Positions 23,598 through 32,418 of a stretch of DNA of 64,000 nucleotides are shown one piece after another; within the stretch, counting starts at the first letter, position 1; each line of letters starts with the position of its first letter. A program made the translations under genes and the position numbers. Source of the DNA: Paracidovorax sp031843945 (lineage in GTDB: Bacteria > Pseudomonadota > Gammaproteobacteria > Burkholderiales > Burkholderiaceae_C); contig NZ_JAVTJJ010000003.1 of NCBI RefSeq assembly GCF_031843945.1, positions 62,001-126,000 on the forward strand. Reading direction: 5' to 3'. The notes under the pieces were generated by a model, which was not told where the DNA came from, did no database searches, and was given only the letters and a program-made list of their open reading frames with translations.

Positions 23598-23821
23598 ACT
23601 CTAGGAACCCTCTGATCACCGCGCCGTGTGCATCTGCGGCCTCGGGCAGCCTGCGGCGTTGCAAACACTCGCTTTTAGCCAAATGCTAGAGGCCAATTCG
23701 ACCTTAGAAACCAGACCCTTGCTGCTCCAGCGGCGCTTGAGCGGGCGTGTGTTCGGTACGTTGTGGTGTTTTCGGTTTTCTTACCGAAAACCAAACTGTG
23801 GCAACGACTTAACCACTGAAC

Positions 23822-24115
23822 TCAGCGCTTGAACCCCGCCTCACGCTGGCTGCGCACGGCCAGCACGAACACGGTGTCCATGGCCTCCAGGTACTGGTAC
23901 AGCGCCACATAGCCGCGCGCGGCCCGGCCGATCACCAGTTCGCGCTTGCCGCCTGGCGCGGGGCGGCCGATGTGCGGGCTGTGGCTGAGGATTTGAATGG
24001 CGTCGACGATGGCGCCGATGCGCTCTGGCGCAGAGCCGGGGTCGTACTGGGCGATGTGGTCAAAGAAACGGTCGAAGTCGTCGAAAACCTCGGGCGCCAG
24101 TTCGATGCGGGTCAT
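23822..24115 (-). CDS. ParE/RelE-family toxin
   Basis: A 97-residue toxin of the ParE/RelE superfamily: TRIELAPEVFDDFDRFFDHI at the N-terminus, the central LSHSPHIGRPAPGGKRELVI and the C-terminal strand DTVFVLAVRSQREAGF. Members inhibit gyrase (ParE) or cleave mRNA at the ribosome (RelE); the sequence is nearer ParE. It starts 29 bases after the antitoxin stop in the same direction, which is the usual antitoxin-first order. The ribosome-binding site is weak, as expected for a toxin made at lower levels than its antitoxin. Confidence 0.87.
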   Translation of the reverse strand: MTRIELAPEVFDDFDRFFDHIAQYDPGSAPERIGAIVDAIQILSHSPHIGRPAPGGKRELVIGRAARGYVALYQYLEAMDTVFVLAVRSQREAGFKR

Positions 24116-24144
24116 TGCTTGATGGACTGATCGATGGCAGCGCG

Positions 24145-24450
24145 CTACTTGGCCAATTTGCGAGCGGCGGGTTTGCGCGGGCGCTCGCCATCACCATCGC
24201 GGCCATCCGCTGTAGCGCGGGCGGCCAAGTACGCTTTGGCGTCGTCCCACGCTACGGTTTTGCCAGTGGTGCGGATGCGGGCCCAGCGCTCGTCGGCTAC
24301 CGAGTGGAACGCGGCCTCTTGCTCTACCTGCTCCACCCGTTCGGCCAGCGCATCCACGATGAAGGCGTGGGCCGATTTACCCATTTGCTGCGCTGCGGCT
24401 GCGACGCGGGCCTTGAGATCGTCTTCAATGCGGATGGTGGTGGTGGACAT
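24145..24450 (-). CDS. Ribbon-helix-helix antitoxin
   Basis: A 101-residue protein. Its N-terminus MSTTTIRIEDDLKARVAAAA is a ribbon-helix-helix (CopG/MetJ-type) DNA-binding domain, followed by MGKSAHAFIVDALAERV. The middle (HSVADERW...TVAWDDAKAYL) is the toxin-wrapping segment seen in ParD-like proteins, and the tail is basic. ATG 24450 is chosen because AGGAG lies just upstream; 17 further codons upstream are not conserved. It should neutralise the downstream ParE-like toxin and repress the shared promoter. Confidence 0.87.
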   Translation of the reverse strand: MSTTTIRIEDDLKARVAAAAQQMGKSAHAFIVDALAERVEQVEQEAAFHSVADERWARIRTTGKTVAWDDAKAYLAARATADGRDGDGERPRKPAARKLAK

Positions 24451-24538
24451 GGTGGCTCCTGAATGCGCTGGAAGAATGTAGCACAAACGTGCTATTTTCA
24501 TGGATGCTCCAGACCCCGGTCCAGCCCTTCGGGTTACC

Positions 24539-27500
24539 CTAAACCACCAGCCGCGAATGCCCCACGCCGCCGCCCTTCTCCACCCGGATCTGCGCCGGAA
24601 TGCGCTCCTTCAGCGCCTCCACGTGGCTGATGATGCCGATCATCTTGCCGCTGGCATTCAATGAATCCAACGCCGTCAGCGCGATCTCCAGCGTGTCGCC
24701 GTCCAGCGATCCGAACCCTTCGTCGAGGAACAGCGAGTCGATGGAGGTCTTGTGGCTCACCAGGTCTGACAGCGCCAGCGCCAGCGCCAGGCTGACCAGA
24801 AAACCTTCGCCGCCTGAGAGCGTGCGCGTGTCCCGCGCCACGTCGCCCTGCCAGGCGTCCACGATTTCCAGCTCCAGCTCGCCGGTCGATTTGCGGCGCA
24901 GCAGGTAGCGGCCGTGCAGGCGGGCCAAATGCTGGTTGGCCAGTTGCAGCAAATGGTCGAGCGTGAGGCCTTGGGCGAACTTGCGGAACTTGTCGCCCTT
25001 GGCCGAGCCGATCAGGCCGTCGAGCCGCTGCCACAAGTCGCTCTCTGTGGTCTGGCTGCCGATCTGTTCGAACAGGGCCTGCTGGTTGATGCGCAGCTGG
25101 GCGTCGCGGGCCAGCAGGGCGCGGTGGGCGCCGATCTGTTCGCTCAAGGCGCTGCGCTCGGCTTCCAGCGCTGCCAGGCGCGCGTTCAGGTCTTCGAGCG
25201 AATGCGCGGTCAGTGCCTGGGCCTGCAGTTGCGTGTGACGGGCTTGGGCGGACTGCAGCAGGGCGTCGGCGCGTTGCTGTGCGGTGTGCAGCCCGTCGCG
25301 CTGCGCGGCCAGGCGCTGGCGGTCGGCCTCGGGCAGCAGCGCCGCTTCGAACGCGGATAGATCGGCGAAGGGGCTGGCGTTCAGCGCCGCCTGCCATGCC
25401 TGGGTGGCTGCGGCTTGGGCCGTGGTTTGTTGCGCCAGCGTGGCCTGCGCCTGGGCCTGGCGGCCTTCCAGCGCGGCGAGGGCGCGTTGCAGGCGCTCGA
25501 TTTCCGCCACGCTGGCCTGCAATGCGGCGGGCGCGTCATCGCTGGCGATGTCGCCCTGCGCGTCCGATGCGACGGCGATTTCATCGTCATGCGCATTCGC
25601 CTGCAGATCGGCCCGGCGTTGCGCCCACAGCTCGGCCTGCGCCTGGGCCACATCGCGCTGGGCTTGCAGGCGCGTGATGCGCTGGGCCAGCGTTTGCAAT
25701 TCAGCCTGGGTAGTGCGCCAGCGCTGCCATTCGCCGTCGCGCGCCTGCAGCCAGGGCGCGGGGTCGGCTGGCAGGGCATAGCCGGCGTCTTCCACAGCGG
25801 TGCGCAGGCGGGCTTGCTGCGCGGCGAGATCGGTCTGGGCGGCGGTGATGGCTTCTGCCAGCGCGGCATGGCGCGCCTGCGCTTGCTGCGCGGCTTGCTG
25901 CAGCAGTGCCAGCTGGTGGGTGGCGGCTTGCTGGGCCTGGTCGCATTGGCTGGTGGCAGCCACCGCCTGCTGCACGCGCTGCTCGGCGGCCTCTGCGCTT
26001 TGCAGGGCGTCGCCCAGGCGCGTCAGCGCGTTATGAGCGGCTTGCAGGCCGGCGGCCAGTGGGTCGGCGTTTTGCCAGTCTTCTGCGGTCAGCGCGTTCG
26101 GCTCGCCGGGCACGTCCGGCGAATGCAGCGGCGCGATGGCCAAGGCCCACTGCGTCGCCCACTGGTCGATGCGCTGCGTGGTGGTGGCCTGCTGATCGCG
26201 CCGCTCGGCCAGTTGGGTCTTGGCGGTGGCGAGCGACTCCGCAACGGCGTGGCCTTGGGTCGTCAGCGCCTCCAGCTCGGCCTGCTTTTGCCGCAGCGCC
26301 GCGTCGGTGGCCGACACGTCCAGTGCCTGATAGGCATCGATGGCGGGGTGTGCCGTGGCGCCGCACAGCGGGCAGGGCTCGCCGGGGTGCAGGGCGTGGC
26401 GATGGTCGTCCAGGCTTTGGATGCGGCGCTCTTGCTCCAGCAGCTTCTGCTTGTCGGCGACCTGTTCCTTGACGGCGGCGTATTGGCCGCGCAATGCCAG
26501 GCGGGCGGTCTCCTGCTGGGCGACGGCAACTTCGATGCGCTGCACTTCTGCGGCCAGCGCGGTGTGCTGGTCGGCCAGGTCGCGGCGCTGCTGGCCCAGC
26601 TGCCCGATCTGCCGCCAGACGGCTACGCGGCCCTGGTTGTGTTGCCAGCGCTCGCGCAGCGCGGCGATGGTCTGCCCGCCCAGGCCCTGGCCCAGCGCTG
26701 CCTGGGCAGCTTGCAACGCTGCGGCTGCCGTGGACTGGGCTTGTGTGGCGGCATTCACCTGCGCATGCTGCGCCGTGATCTGGTCGCCGCGCTGGGCGAT
26801 GTCTGCGGCCAGCGTCTGCAGCGCGGTGCCTTGCTCGGCCAGCCGGTTTTGCAGTGTTTGCTGCTGCAAGAACTGTTGCCGCCATTCACCCAGGCGCTCG
26901 CCCAGATGGGCGTGCCGCGCGTGGGCAGCGCAGTAGTCGGCATGGCGCTGTTGCTCGGCCTCGGCGTGGGCCAGATCGGCCTGCGCTGCATCTGCCACGC
27001 GGCGGGCGAGCAGGGCCGCGCGGTGGTGGTGCTGGCGGTGCGCGGCGGATTCGCGCTGGTGCTGCGCTTGCAGGGTGGCCAGCAATGCATCGCTATCACG
27101 GCAGGCGGTTTGCGCCTGCTGCCAGGCGGTGTGCGGCGCGCGCAGGGCTTGTGCGGGCTCGCTCTTGGCCAAGCGTTGCAAGTCGGGGGCGGCGGCTTGC
27201 AGTGCGGCGGCGGCCCGTTGCTGGCCGGCTTGTGCGGCCTCGACCGTCTGCGCCACTTGCGCCAGGTCGATGTACCACTGGCGTTGCGCGCCGGTGGTGG
27301 TCTGCGCCGTCTGCACGTGGCCCAACGCCTGCGTCCATTCGTGCACTTCGGCCTGCATGGCCGCGCTGCGCTCTGCGGGCAGCAGCTCCACGCCGTCGGC
27401 GCGGGCCTTGAGCTGGTCGAGCTGCTGGCGGGCATCGCGCGCGCGCTCGAACACCTTGCAGGAGATGTCGCCGTAGATCTCGGTGCCGGTCAGCTCTTCC

Positions 27501-28030
27501 AGCAGCTCGGCCCGGTCGTTGGCGCTGGCGTTGAGGAACGCGGCGAACTGGCCTTGCGCCAGCAGCATGGACCGGGTGAACCGGTGATAGTCCAGCCCGG
27601 TGATGTCGGCCACGCGCCGCAGCTTGTCGTTGCTCTGGCTACTGATGATGTGGCCTGCGCCAGTGGCGGGGTCGACCTGGGCCAGCTCGACCCGCGGGTC
27701 TTGCAGATTGCCGCCCACCTGGTCGCGCGCGCGGCGCTGGCTCCAGAAGGCGCGATAGACCACGCCTTTGACCTCGAAATCCACCTCGGCCAGGCAGTCG
27801 GCGGTGTGGCGCGTCATGATGTCGTTGGCCGACTTGGAGACGCTGGAGAGGCGCGGCGTCTGGTGATAGAGCGCCAGGCAGATGGCGTCCAGCAGCGTGG
27901 ATTTTCCCGCGCCCATGGGGCCGGTGATGGCGAAGAGGCTGTTCTCGGTAAAGGGCGGCTGGGTGAAGTCGATGGCCCAGTCGCCCTTGAGCGAGTTGAG
28001 GTTCTTCAGGCGCAGCTTCAATATCTTCAT
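24539..28030 (-). CDS. sbcC: Exonuclease subunit SbcC
   Basis: Large subunit of the SbcCD (Rad50-Mre11 type) nuclease that cleaves hairpins and processes DNA ends. 1163 residues. The ATPase is split between the termini: Walker A GPMGAGKST (about 37) at the front, LSGGEGFLVSLALALALSDL (about 1072) and Walker B SLFLDEGFGSLD (about 1100) at the back. Between lie two long Gln/Ala-rich coiled coils, joined by a zinc hook GEPCPLCGATAHP (about 553). The ATG overlaps the sbcD stop (ATGA). The many Gln and Ala codons in the coils are normal for the family in GC-rich genomes. Confidence 0.95.
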   Translation of the reverse strand: MKILKLRLKNLNSLKGDWAIDFTQPPFTENSLFAITGPMGAGKSTLLDAICLALYHQTPRLSSVSKSANDIMTRHTADCLAEVDFEVKGVVYRAFWSQRRARDQVGGNLQDPRVELAQVDPATGAGHIISSQSNDKLRRVADITGLDYHRFTRSMLLAQGQFAAFLNASANDRAELLEELTGTEIYGDISCKVFERARDARQQLDQLKARADGVELLPAERSAAMQAEVHEWTQALGHVQTAQTTTGAQRQWYIDLAQVAQTVEAAQAGQQRAAAALQAAAPDLQRLAKSEPAQALRAPHTAWQQAQTACRDSDALLATLQAQHQRESAAHRQHHHRAALLARRVADAAQADLAHAEAEQQRHADYCAAHARHAHLGERLGEWRQQFLQQQTLQNRLAEQGTALQTLAADIAQRGDQITAQHAQVNAATQAQSTAAAALQAAQAALGQGLGGQTIAALRERWQHNQGRVAVWRQIGQLGQQRRDLADQHTALAAEVQRIEVAVAQQETARLALRGQYAAVKEQVADKQKLLEQERRIQSLDDHRHALHPGEPCPLCGATAHPAIDAYQALDVSATDAALRQKQAELEALTTQGHAVAESLATAKTQLAERRDQQATTTQRIDQWATQWALAIAPLHSPDVPGEPNALTAEDWQNADPLAAGLQAAHNALTRLGDALQSAEAAEQRVQQAVAATSQCDQAQQAATHQLALLQQAAQQAQARHAALAEAITAAQTDLAAQQARLRTAVEDAGYALPADPAPWLQARDGEWQRWRTTQAELQTLAQRITRLQAQRDVAQAQAELWAQRRADLQANAHDDEIAVASDAQGDIASDDAPAALQASVAEIERLQRALAALEGRQAQAQATLAQQTTAQAAATQAWQAALNASPFADLSAFEAALLPEADRQRLAAQRDGLHTAQQRADALLQSAQARHTQLQAQALTAHSLEDLNARLAALEAERSALSEQIGAHRALLARDAQLRINQQALFEQIGSQTTESDLWQRLDGLIGSAKGDKFRKFAQGLTLDHLLQLANQHLARLHGRYLLRRKSTGELELEIVDAWQGDVARDTRTLSGGEGFLVSLALALALSDLVSHKTSIDSLFLDEGFGSLDGDTLEIALTALDSLNASGKMIGIISHVEALKERIPAQIRVEKGGGVGHSRLVV

Positions 28031-29262
28031 GCGGCGCCTTGCGTCAGGGTGGCGACGACCTCGCGGTACCGCTGGCTCAGGGCGGCCTGCACGTCGGGTG
28101 CCAACTCTTCCAGCGCCAGCCGGCGGGCAAACACGTCGTCGGGGCTGAGTTCGTCCAGCGTTTCCAGCATGTCGCCCGCCAGGGTGGCCGCCGCGTTGGT
28201 GCGCTGGCGGCGCACGCGCAGCACGTCCACCGGCAGCCCCTGCGTCATGGCGCCGATGCGCGCGGGCAGGTCGCTCAGGTAGTCGTCTTGCGCCACCGTC
28301 ACTTCGAGCCACACGGCTTGGTCTGCGGTGCCGGATTCAGCCGCGGCGGCGATCAGCGGGGCCAGCGCCTGCAGGTTGCCGGTGACGGACATCAGCGGCT
28401 GAAAGCGCGGCACGGCCAGCGGGGTGACCGCCACCAGGCCGGTGGCGTCCAGGTCCACCAGCAGCACTTCCTTCTGCTGCCGGGCTTCGTCAAAACTCAG
28501 CGCAATGGGCGAGCCGCAGTAGCGGATGTGCTCCAGCCCGCCCACCTTCTGCGGCTGGTGGATGTGCCCCAGCGCCACGTAGTCGACGGGCGGAAAGGCG
28601 GCGGTGGGAAAGGCGTCCAGCGAGCCCACGTAGATCTCGCGCACCGACTCGCTGCTGCTGGCGCCCACCGTCGTCAGGTGGCCGGTGGCGATCAGCGGCA
28701 CGGTGAAGCCGGTATCGCGTTGCAGCGCCGCCTGCTGCGCAACGCCCGCGGCGTGCACCGCCTGGTAATAGCCCTGGATGGCGGCCTGCAGGGATTGCTG
28801 CTTTTCTTGCGCGCTTTGCCCGGCTTGGCTTTGCAGCACGTCGCGCGGACGAATGAAGGGCACGGCGCAGACGACGCAGCCGGCGCCGCCCTGCCCGCCA
28901 CGCTTGGGCAACACGACCACGTGATCGGCGGGGCTGCCCACATCAGCCACCACGGTGGTGCCGAGCAGGTGCAGGATCGAGCGGCTTTCCCCCAGCGTGG
29001 CGACCGAATCGTGGTTGCCGCCGATCAGCAGCAGCGCCACGCCGGCGCTGTGCAGCTGGCCGACCAGATGCGCGTACAGCTCGCGCGCGTAGCTGGGCGG
29101 CGCACCGGTGTCGAAGATGTCGCCCGCAATCAACACCGCGTCTACCGCCTGCGCATCCACCTGCACCAGCACCCAGTCGATCAAGGCCCGATGCTCCGCC
29201 TGCCGGCTCTTGCCCATGAAGTGCTGGCCGAGGTGCCAATCTGACGTGTGGAGGATGCGCAT
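28027..29262 (-). CDS. sbcD: Exonuclease subunit SbcD
   Basis: Nuclease subunit of SbcCD, a calcineurin-like phosphoesterase of 411 residues. The metal-binding motifs are in order: HTSDWHLGQ (residues 5-13), AGDIFD (about 47), GGNHDS (about 82) and ALGHIHQP (about 215). The C-terminal part is the capping domain. ATG 29262 starts the conserved MRILHTSDWHLG; the frame stays open for another 55 codons upstream without homology. It overlaps sbcC by four bases, so the two subunits are coupled. Confidence 0.95.
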   Translation of the reverse strand: MRILHTSDWHLGQHFMGKSRQAEHRALIDWVLVQVDAQAVDAVLIAGDIFDTGAPPSYARELYAHLVGQLHSAGVALLLIGGNHDSVATLGESRSILHLLGTTVVADVGSPADHVVVLPKRGGQGGAGCVVCAVPFIRPRDVLQSQAGQSAQEKQQSLQAAIQGYYQAVHAAGVAQQAALQRDTGFTVPLIATGHLTTVGASSSESVREIYVGSLDAFPTAAFPPVDYVALGHIHQPQKVGGLEHIRYCGSPIALSFDEARQQKEVLLVDLDATGLVAVTPLAVPRFQPLMSVTGNLQALAPLIAAAAESGTADQAVWLEVTVAQDDYLSDLPARIGAMTQGLPVDVLRVRRQRTNAAATLAGDMLETLDELSPDDVFARRLALEELAPDVQAALSQRYREVVATLTQGAA

Positions 29263-29548
29263 GGTGGGTGGGATCGGGGAATGCGTGCAGAAGTAAGGCG
29301 GCACAGAGGGCTCAACGCCGTTGAATGAAAAAAGATCCGTTCGGACGTGTCTTTGCAAGCCAGGGCAGGCGTGTGCGAAGGCCCATGGGGCAGGCGCAGG
29401 AGGAAAGGGGTTCAAACGGACTGACATTGTGAATGGCGTCGAGATGGGCCGCCGCCGCCACAGTGCGTGGGTGACACGAAGAGACCAAGCCCACCGCTAA
29501 GATCGCGTGGCCTTCCAACCATCAGCCCCCCAACAGAGACAAATACCT

Positions 29549-29932
29549 ATGTTCAGCCACATCATGGTCGGAGTGACCGACCTGGAAAAATCCCGCCAGT
29601 TCTACGACGCCCTTCTGGGCAGCATCGGCGTGCCGCCCGGCGTGGCCAACAAGAACCGGTACTTCTACCGCCACGCCGGCAACACGTTCGCCATCTCCAC
29701 GCCCATCAACGGCGAGCCGGCCTGCCACGGCAACGGCAGCACCATCGGCTTCACCATGCAGTCGCCTGAACAGGCGCAGGCTTTTCATGCCGCCGGCATC
29801 GCCAACGGCGGCACCGACTGCGAAGACCCGCCGGGCTACCGCGAAGGCCCAAGCGGCCCGCTGTACCTGGCGTATTTGCGCGACCCGGACGGCAACAAGA
29901 TCTGCGCGCTGCATCGCCCGCCCAAGGTGTGA
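29549..29932 (+). CDS. VOC/glyoxalase-like protein
   Basis: A 127-residue vicinal-oxygen-chelate fold protein. It begins MFSHIMVGVTDLEKSRQFYD, the standard first beta-alpha unit, and ends YLRDPDGNKICALHRP, the standard last metal-proximal strand. His4 and the Glu/His positions near the end fit a metal site, but substrate cannot be predicted; the family includes glyoxalases, bleomycin-binding proteins and dioxygenases. It is cytoplasmic and monocistronic. A palindromic repeat begins 11 bases after its stop codon. Confidence 0.85.
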   Translation: MFSHIMVGVTDLEKSRQFYDALLGSIGVPPGVANKNRYFYRHAGNTFAISTPINGEPACHGNGSTIGFTMQSPEQAQAFHAAGIANGGTDCEDPPGYREGPSGPLYLAYLRDPDGNKICALHRPPKV

Positions 29933-29942
29933 TCGACGTCGA

Positions 29943-30006
29943 TTGCTATAGTATTAATAGCTATCAGCGCTTACTGAATAAGCGCTAGAGGCCGATTTGG
30001 CTCTTA
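29943..30006 (+). repeat. Palindromic repeat copy 4, between convergent genes
   Basis: A near-consensus copy: GCTATAGTATTAATAGCTAT, CAGCGCTTACTGAATAAGCG, then CTAGAGGCCGATTTGGCTC. It fills the gap between the convergent VOC and hydrolase genes. Its last bases include the hydrolase stop codon (TAA on the minus strand, 30004-30006), so the repeat supplies that stop. Confidence 0.9.
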
Positions 30007-30903
30007 TTTCTGGGTCGCAGCCACGCCCGACGTCCCAGCGTCATCGACCAGAAACTGCGCCACCAGCGCCGCCACCGCCTCGGGCTGTTCGCGGTGCGGC
30101 ACGTGCGCCAGGCCGGGCAGCATCTGCACCCGCGCCGGCCCGGCAGCCCAGCGGGCGATGCGGGCGGGTTGCTCGGCCGATCCGTACTCATCCAATTCGC
30201 CGTGCAGCGCCAGCACCGGGCAGGTGACGCGGCGCATCGCTGCTTCCAATGACCAGTCGGCAAAGGCCGGCGCCAGCCAGGTGTCGACCCACGCGTTCAG
30301 CACCCAGCGCGCCCGCTCTGCGCTGCCGCCGTGGTAGCGGGCCAGGCGGGTGATTTGCTCGGGGTTGCTGTCGAACTGGCTCTGTGCGGCGCGAATGCCT
30401 TGCAGCGTGCGCTCTTCCACGCAGGCCTGCGCGGCGATGGTGATGAGCGCCTCGCAGTCACTGCTGTCTTTGCCGTTGTGGTCTGCCGCCGCGCAATGCG
30501 CCGCCATGCCGCCACCCACGCTGTGGCCCAGCGCCACGAAGCGCTGCACGCCCAGTTGCGCACGCAAGGCCGGCAGGTTGTCGCGCGCTTCTTCGGCGAC
30601 GAAATCAAGCGGCGGCTGACCCGCACGGGCGTCTGACCGGCCAAACCCCAGCCGGTCGTAGGCGATGACGTCGCGCCCGGTAGCGCGGCACAGCACGGCG
30701 GGGAAGTCGCGCCACAGATCTATGCAACCCAGCGAGTCGTGGAACAGCACGATGGGTGGCAGCGCTGCGGTGGTTTCCCCAGCAGCGGCAGTCCATCGCC
30801 GCGCGAACAGGCGGCCGGCGGGGGTGGTGATCCACGCGTCGCGCATGTCGACGGGGGTGGCAGGCTGGGAGGATGTGGAGGTTGTGGAAGGGGCTGCGCT
30901 CAT
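30004..30903 (-). CDS. Alpha/beta hydrolase
   Basis: A 299-residue alpha/beta-fold hydrolase. The nucleophile elbow is ALGHSVGGGMAAH (Ser about 129). The oxyanion-hole region is LFHDSLGCIDLWRDFP, the acid is probably in ALHGELDEYG, and the catalytic His is in PGLAHVPHREQP near the C-terminus. The first 20 residues are Ser/Thr-rich and not a clear signal peptide. Substrate is unknown; the fold covers esterases, lipases and haloperoxidase-like enzymes. The gene diverges from the methyltransferase gene with about 100 bases between them. Confidence 0.85.
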   Translation of the reverse strand: MSAAPSTTSTSSQPATPVDMRDAWITTPAGRLFARRWTAAAGETTAALPPIVLFHDSLGCIDLWRDFPAVLCRATGRDVIAYDRLGFGRSDARAGQPPLDFVAEEARDNLPALRAQLGVQRFVALGHSVGGGMAAHCAAADHNGKDSSDCEALITIAAQACVEERTLQGIRAAQSQFDSNPEQITRLARYHGGSAERARWVLNAWVDTWLAPAFADWSLEAAMRRVTCPVLALHGELDEYGSAEQPARIARWAAGPARVQMLPGLAHVPHREQPEAVAALVAQFLVDDAGTSGVAATQK

Positions 30904-31003
30904 ACGCAGCCATTGTGGTCGCGCACCCCGCCATCAGCGATACGGGATACTCCGTGCCTTCGTTTTTCTCCCCTTTCCACGCCAGCCCTTCCGAGGACCG
31001 CCA

Positions 31004-31612
31004 TTGAAATCCGCCAGCGCCAGCACCTTCGACGAGGCCTACTACCAGCGCTTTTACTTCGACAAGAAGACCAGCGTGGTGGACCCGGAGCACATGGAGC
31101 GCCTGGGCACCTTCGTGTGCAGCTACCTCAAATACCTGCGCGTGCCGGTGCAGCGCGTGCTGGACGTGGGCTGCGGCATCGGGCTGTGGAAGGACATCGT
31201 GGCGCGGCACTTTCCGCAGGCCAGCTACCAGGGCGTGGAATACAGCGCCTACCTGTGCGATCGCTTCGGCTGGCAGCAGGGCTCGGTCGTCGACTGGCAG
31301 GCCGGCGAGCCGTTCGATCTGGTCATCTGCCAGGGCGTGCTGCCCTACCTGAGCCCGTCCGACCTGAAGACCGCCCTGCACAACCTGGGCCGCTTGAGCC
31401 GCGGCGCGCTGTACGTGGAAGCGGTGTCCCGCGAAGACTTCGAGCGCGACATCATCGACGAAGACCTGACCGATTCCCGCGTCTTCCGCCACCGCGCGGA
31501 CCTGTACCGCCGGGGCTTGCAGGAAGGCGCGGTGGAGCTGGGCGGCGGGCTGTGGCTGAGCCGCAAGGCGGAGGTGCCGCTGTTTGAGCTGGAGCATGTG
31601 GGTGGGCTGTGA
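31004..31612 (+). CDS. Class I SAM-dependent methyltransferase
   Basis: A 202-residue Rossmann methyltransferase. Motif I is RVLDVGCGIGLWKD (about residues 51-64), motif II is in YQGVEYSAYLCDRF, and FDLVICQGVLPYLSP gives motif IV. The likely start is TTG 31004 (reading MKSASASTFDEAYYQRFYF), because GAGGA lies 8 bases upstream and no ATG comes before the conserved region. Its stop overlaps the GTG start of the DTW-domain gene (GTGA), so the two are coupled and may modify the same RNA. The methyl acceptor is unknown. Confidence 0.82.
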   Translation: MKSASASTFDEAYYQRFYFDKKTSVVDPEHMERLGTFVCSYLKYLRVPVQRVLDVGCGIGLWKDIVARHFPQASYQGVEYSAYLCDRFGWQQGSVVDWQAGEPFDLVICQGVLPYLSPSDLKTALHNLGRLSRGALYVEAVSREDFERDIIDEDLTDSRVFRHRADLYRRGLQEGAVELGGGLWLSRKAEVPLFELEHVGGL

Positions 31613-32361
31613 AAGATATTGCTTTGCAGCCCCTGGTACCCCACGCCGTCTCCCAGCTCCGCACCGCCCGCCTGGCCCGCAGCTCCAAGCCCTTCCTGGC
31701 CCGGGGCGGCCCGCGCGGTGAGCGCTGCACGGGCTGCCGGCTGGTGCCCAGCCACTGCCTGTGCGCGCTGCGGCCGGTGGTGCCCACGCAGGCGGGGGTG
31801 TGCCTGCTGATGGCCGATATCGAGCCTCTCAAACCCAGCAACACGGGCTGGCTGATCGCCGATGTGGTGCCGGATACCTTCGCCTTCGGCTGGGCGCGCA
31901 CCGAGGTGGAACCTGGCCTGCTCGCCCTGCTGGCTGACCCGCAGTGGCAGCCTTATGTGGTCTTTCCGGGCGAGTTCGTGGCGCCCGAGCGCGTGGTCAC
32001 CCAGGTGGACTGCGACGCCGCAGGCCGCAAGCGCCCGCTGTTCATCTTGCTGGACGCGACCTGGCCCGAGGCACGCAAGATGTTCCGCAAGAGCCCGTAT
32101 CTGGAGCGCTTTCCGGTGCTCAGCCTGGCGCCCGAGCAGATCTCTCGCTACAAGCTGCGCAGGTCGCGGCGCGACGACCATTTCTGCACTTCCGAAGTCG
32201 CATCGCTGTGCCTGGACATGGCGGGCGAGGCCCATGCGGCGCAGACGCTGGACGCGTACCTGGATGTGTTCAGCCACCACTACGTGCAGGCCAAGCACCA
32301 GTTGCCGCCAGACTGGAACAGCGATGCCCATACGCGGCTGCACAGCCTGCGGGCCGGGTGA
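31609..32361 (+). CDS. DTW-domain protein (tRNA-uridine aminocarboxypropyltransferase-like)
   Basis: A 250-residue protein of the DTW family. Family members such as TapT transfer the 3-amino-3-carboxypropyl group of SAM to uridine in tRNA (acp3U). Zinc-type cysteines are in CTGCRLVPSHCLCALRP (about residues 40-56), and the eponymous motif appears as LLDATWPEARKM (about 147-158, DATW variant). Further typical elements are LEPLK-like IEPLKPSNTGWL and SEVASLCL near the end. The start is GTG 31609, overlapping the methyltransferase stop. It sits in a methyltransferase-DTW-RIO kinase run that suggests RNA modification or ribosome maturation. Confidence 0.87.
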   Translation: MKDIALQPLVPHAVSQLRTARLARSSKPFLARGGPRGERCTGCRLVPSHCLCALRPVVPTQAGVCLLMADIEPLKPSNTGWLIADVVPDTFAFGWARTEVEPGLLALLADPQWQPYVVFPGEFVAPERVVTQVDCDAAGRKRPLFILLDATWPEARKMFRKSPYLERFPVLSLAPEQISRYKLRRSRRDDHFCTSEVASLCLDMAGEAHAAQTLDAYLDVFSHHYVQAKHQLPPDWNSDAHTRLHSLRAG

Positions 32362-32418
32362 TGCCGGGTTGGCAGCGACAATGACCTGCCTTCCCTCTCT
32401 TCATTCAGCACCGCCCCG

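Noticed and set aside
23769..23790. 8-bp hairpin TTTTCGGT/ACCGAAAA near the toxin gene end
   Set aside because: No T-run follows on either strand, so it cannot be called a terminator.
25415..28282. 955-codon plus-strand frame opposite sbcC
   Set aside because: It is an antisense shadow of the Gln/Ala-rich coiled-coil gene and matches no protein.
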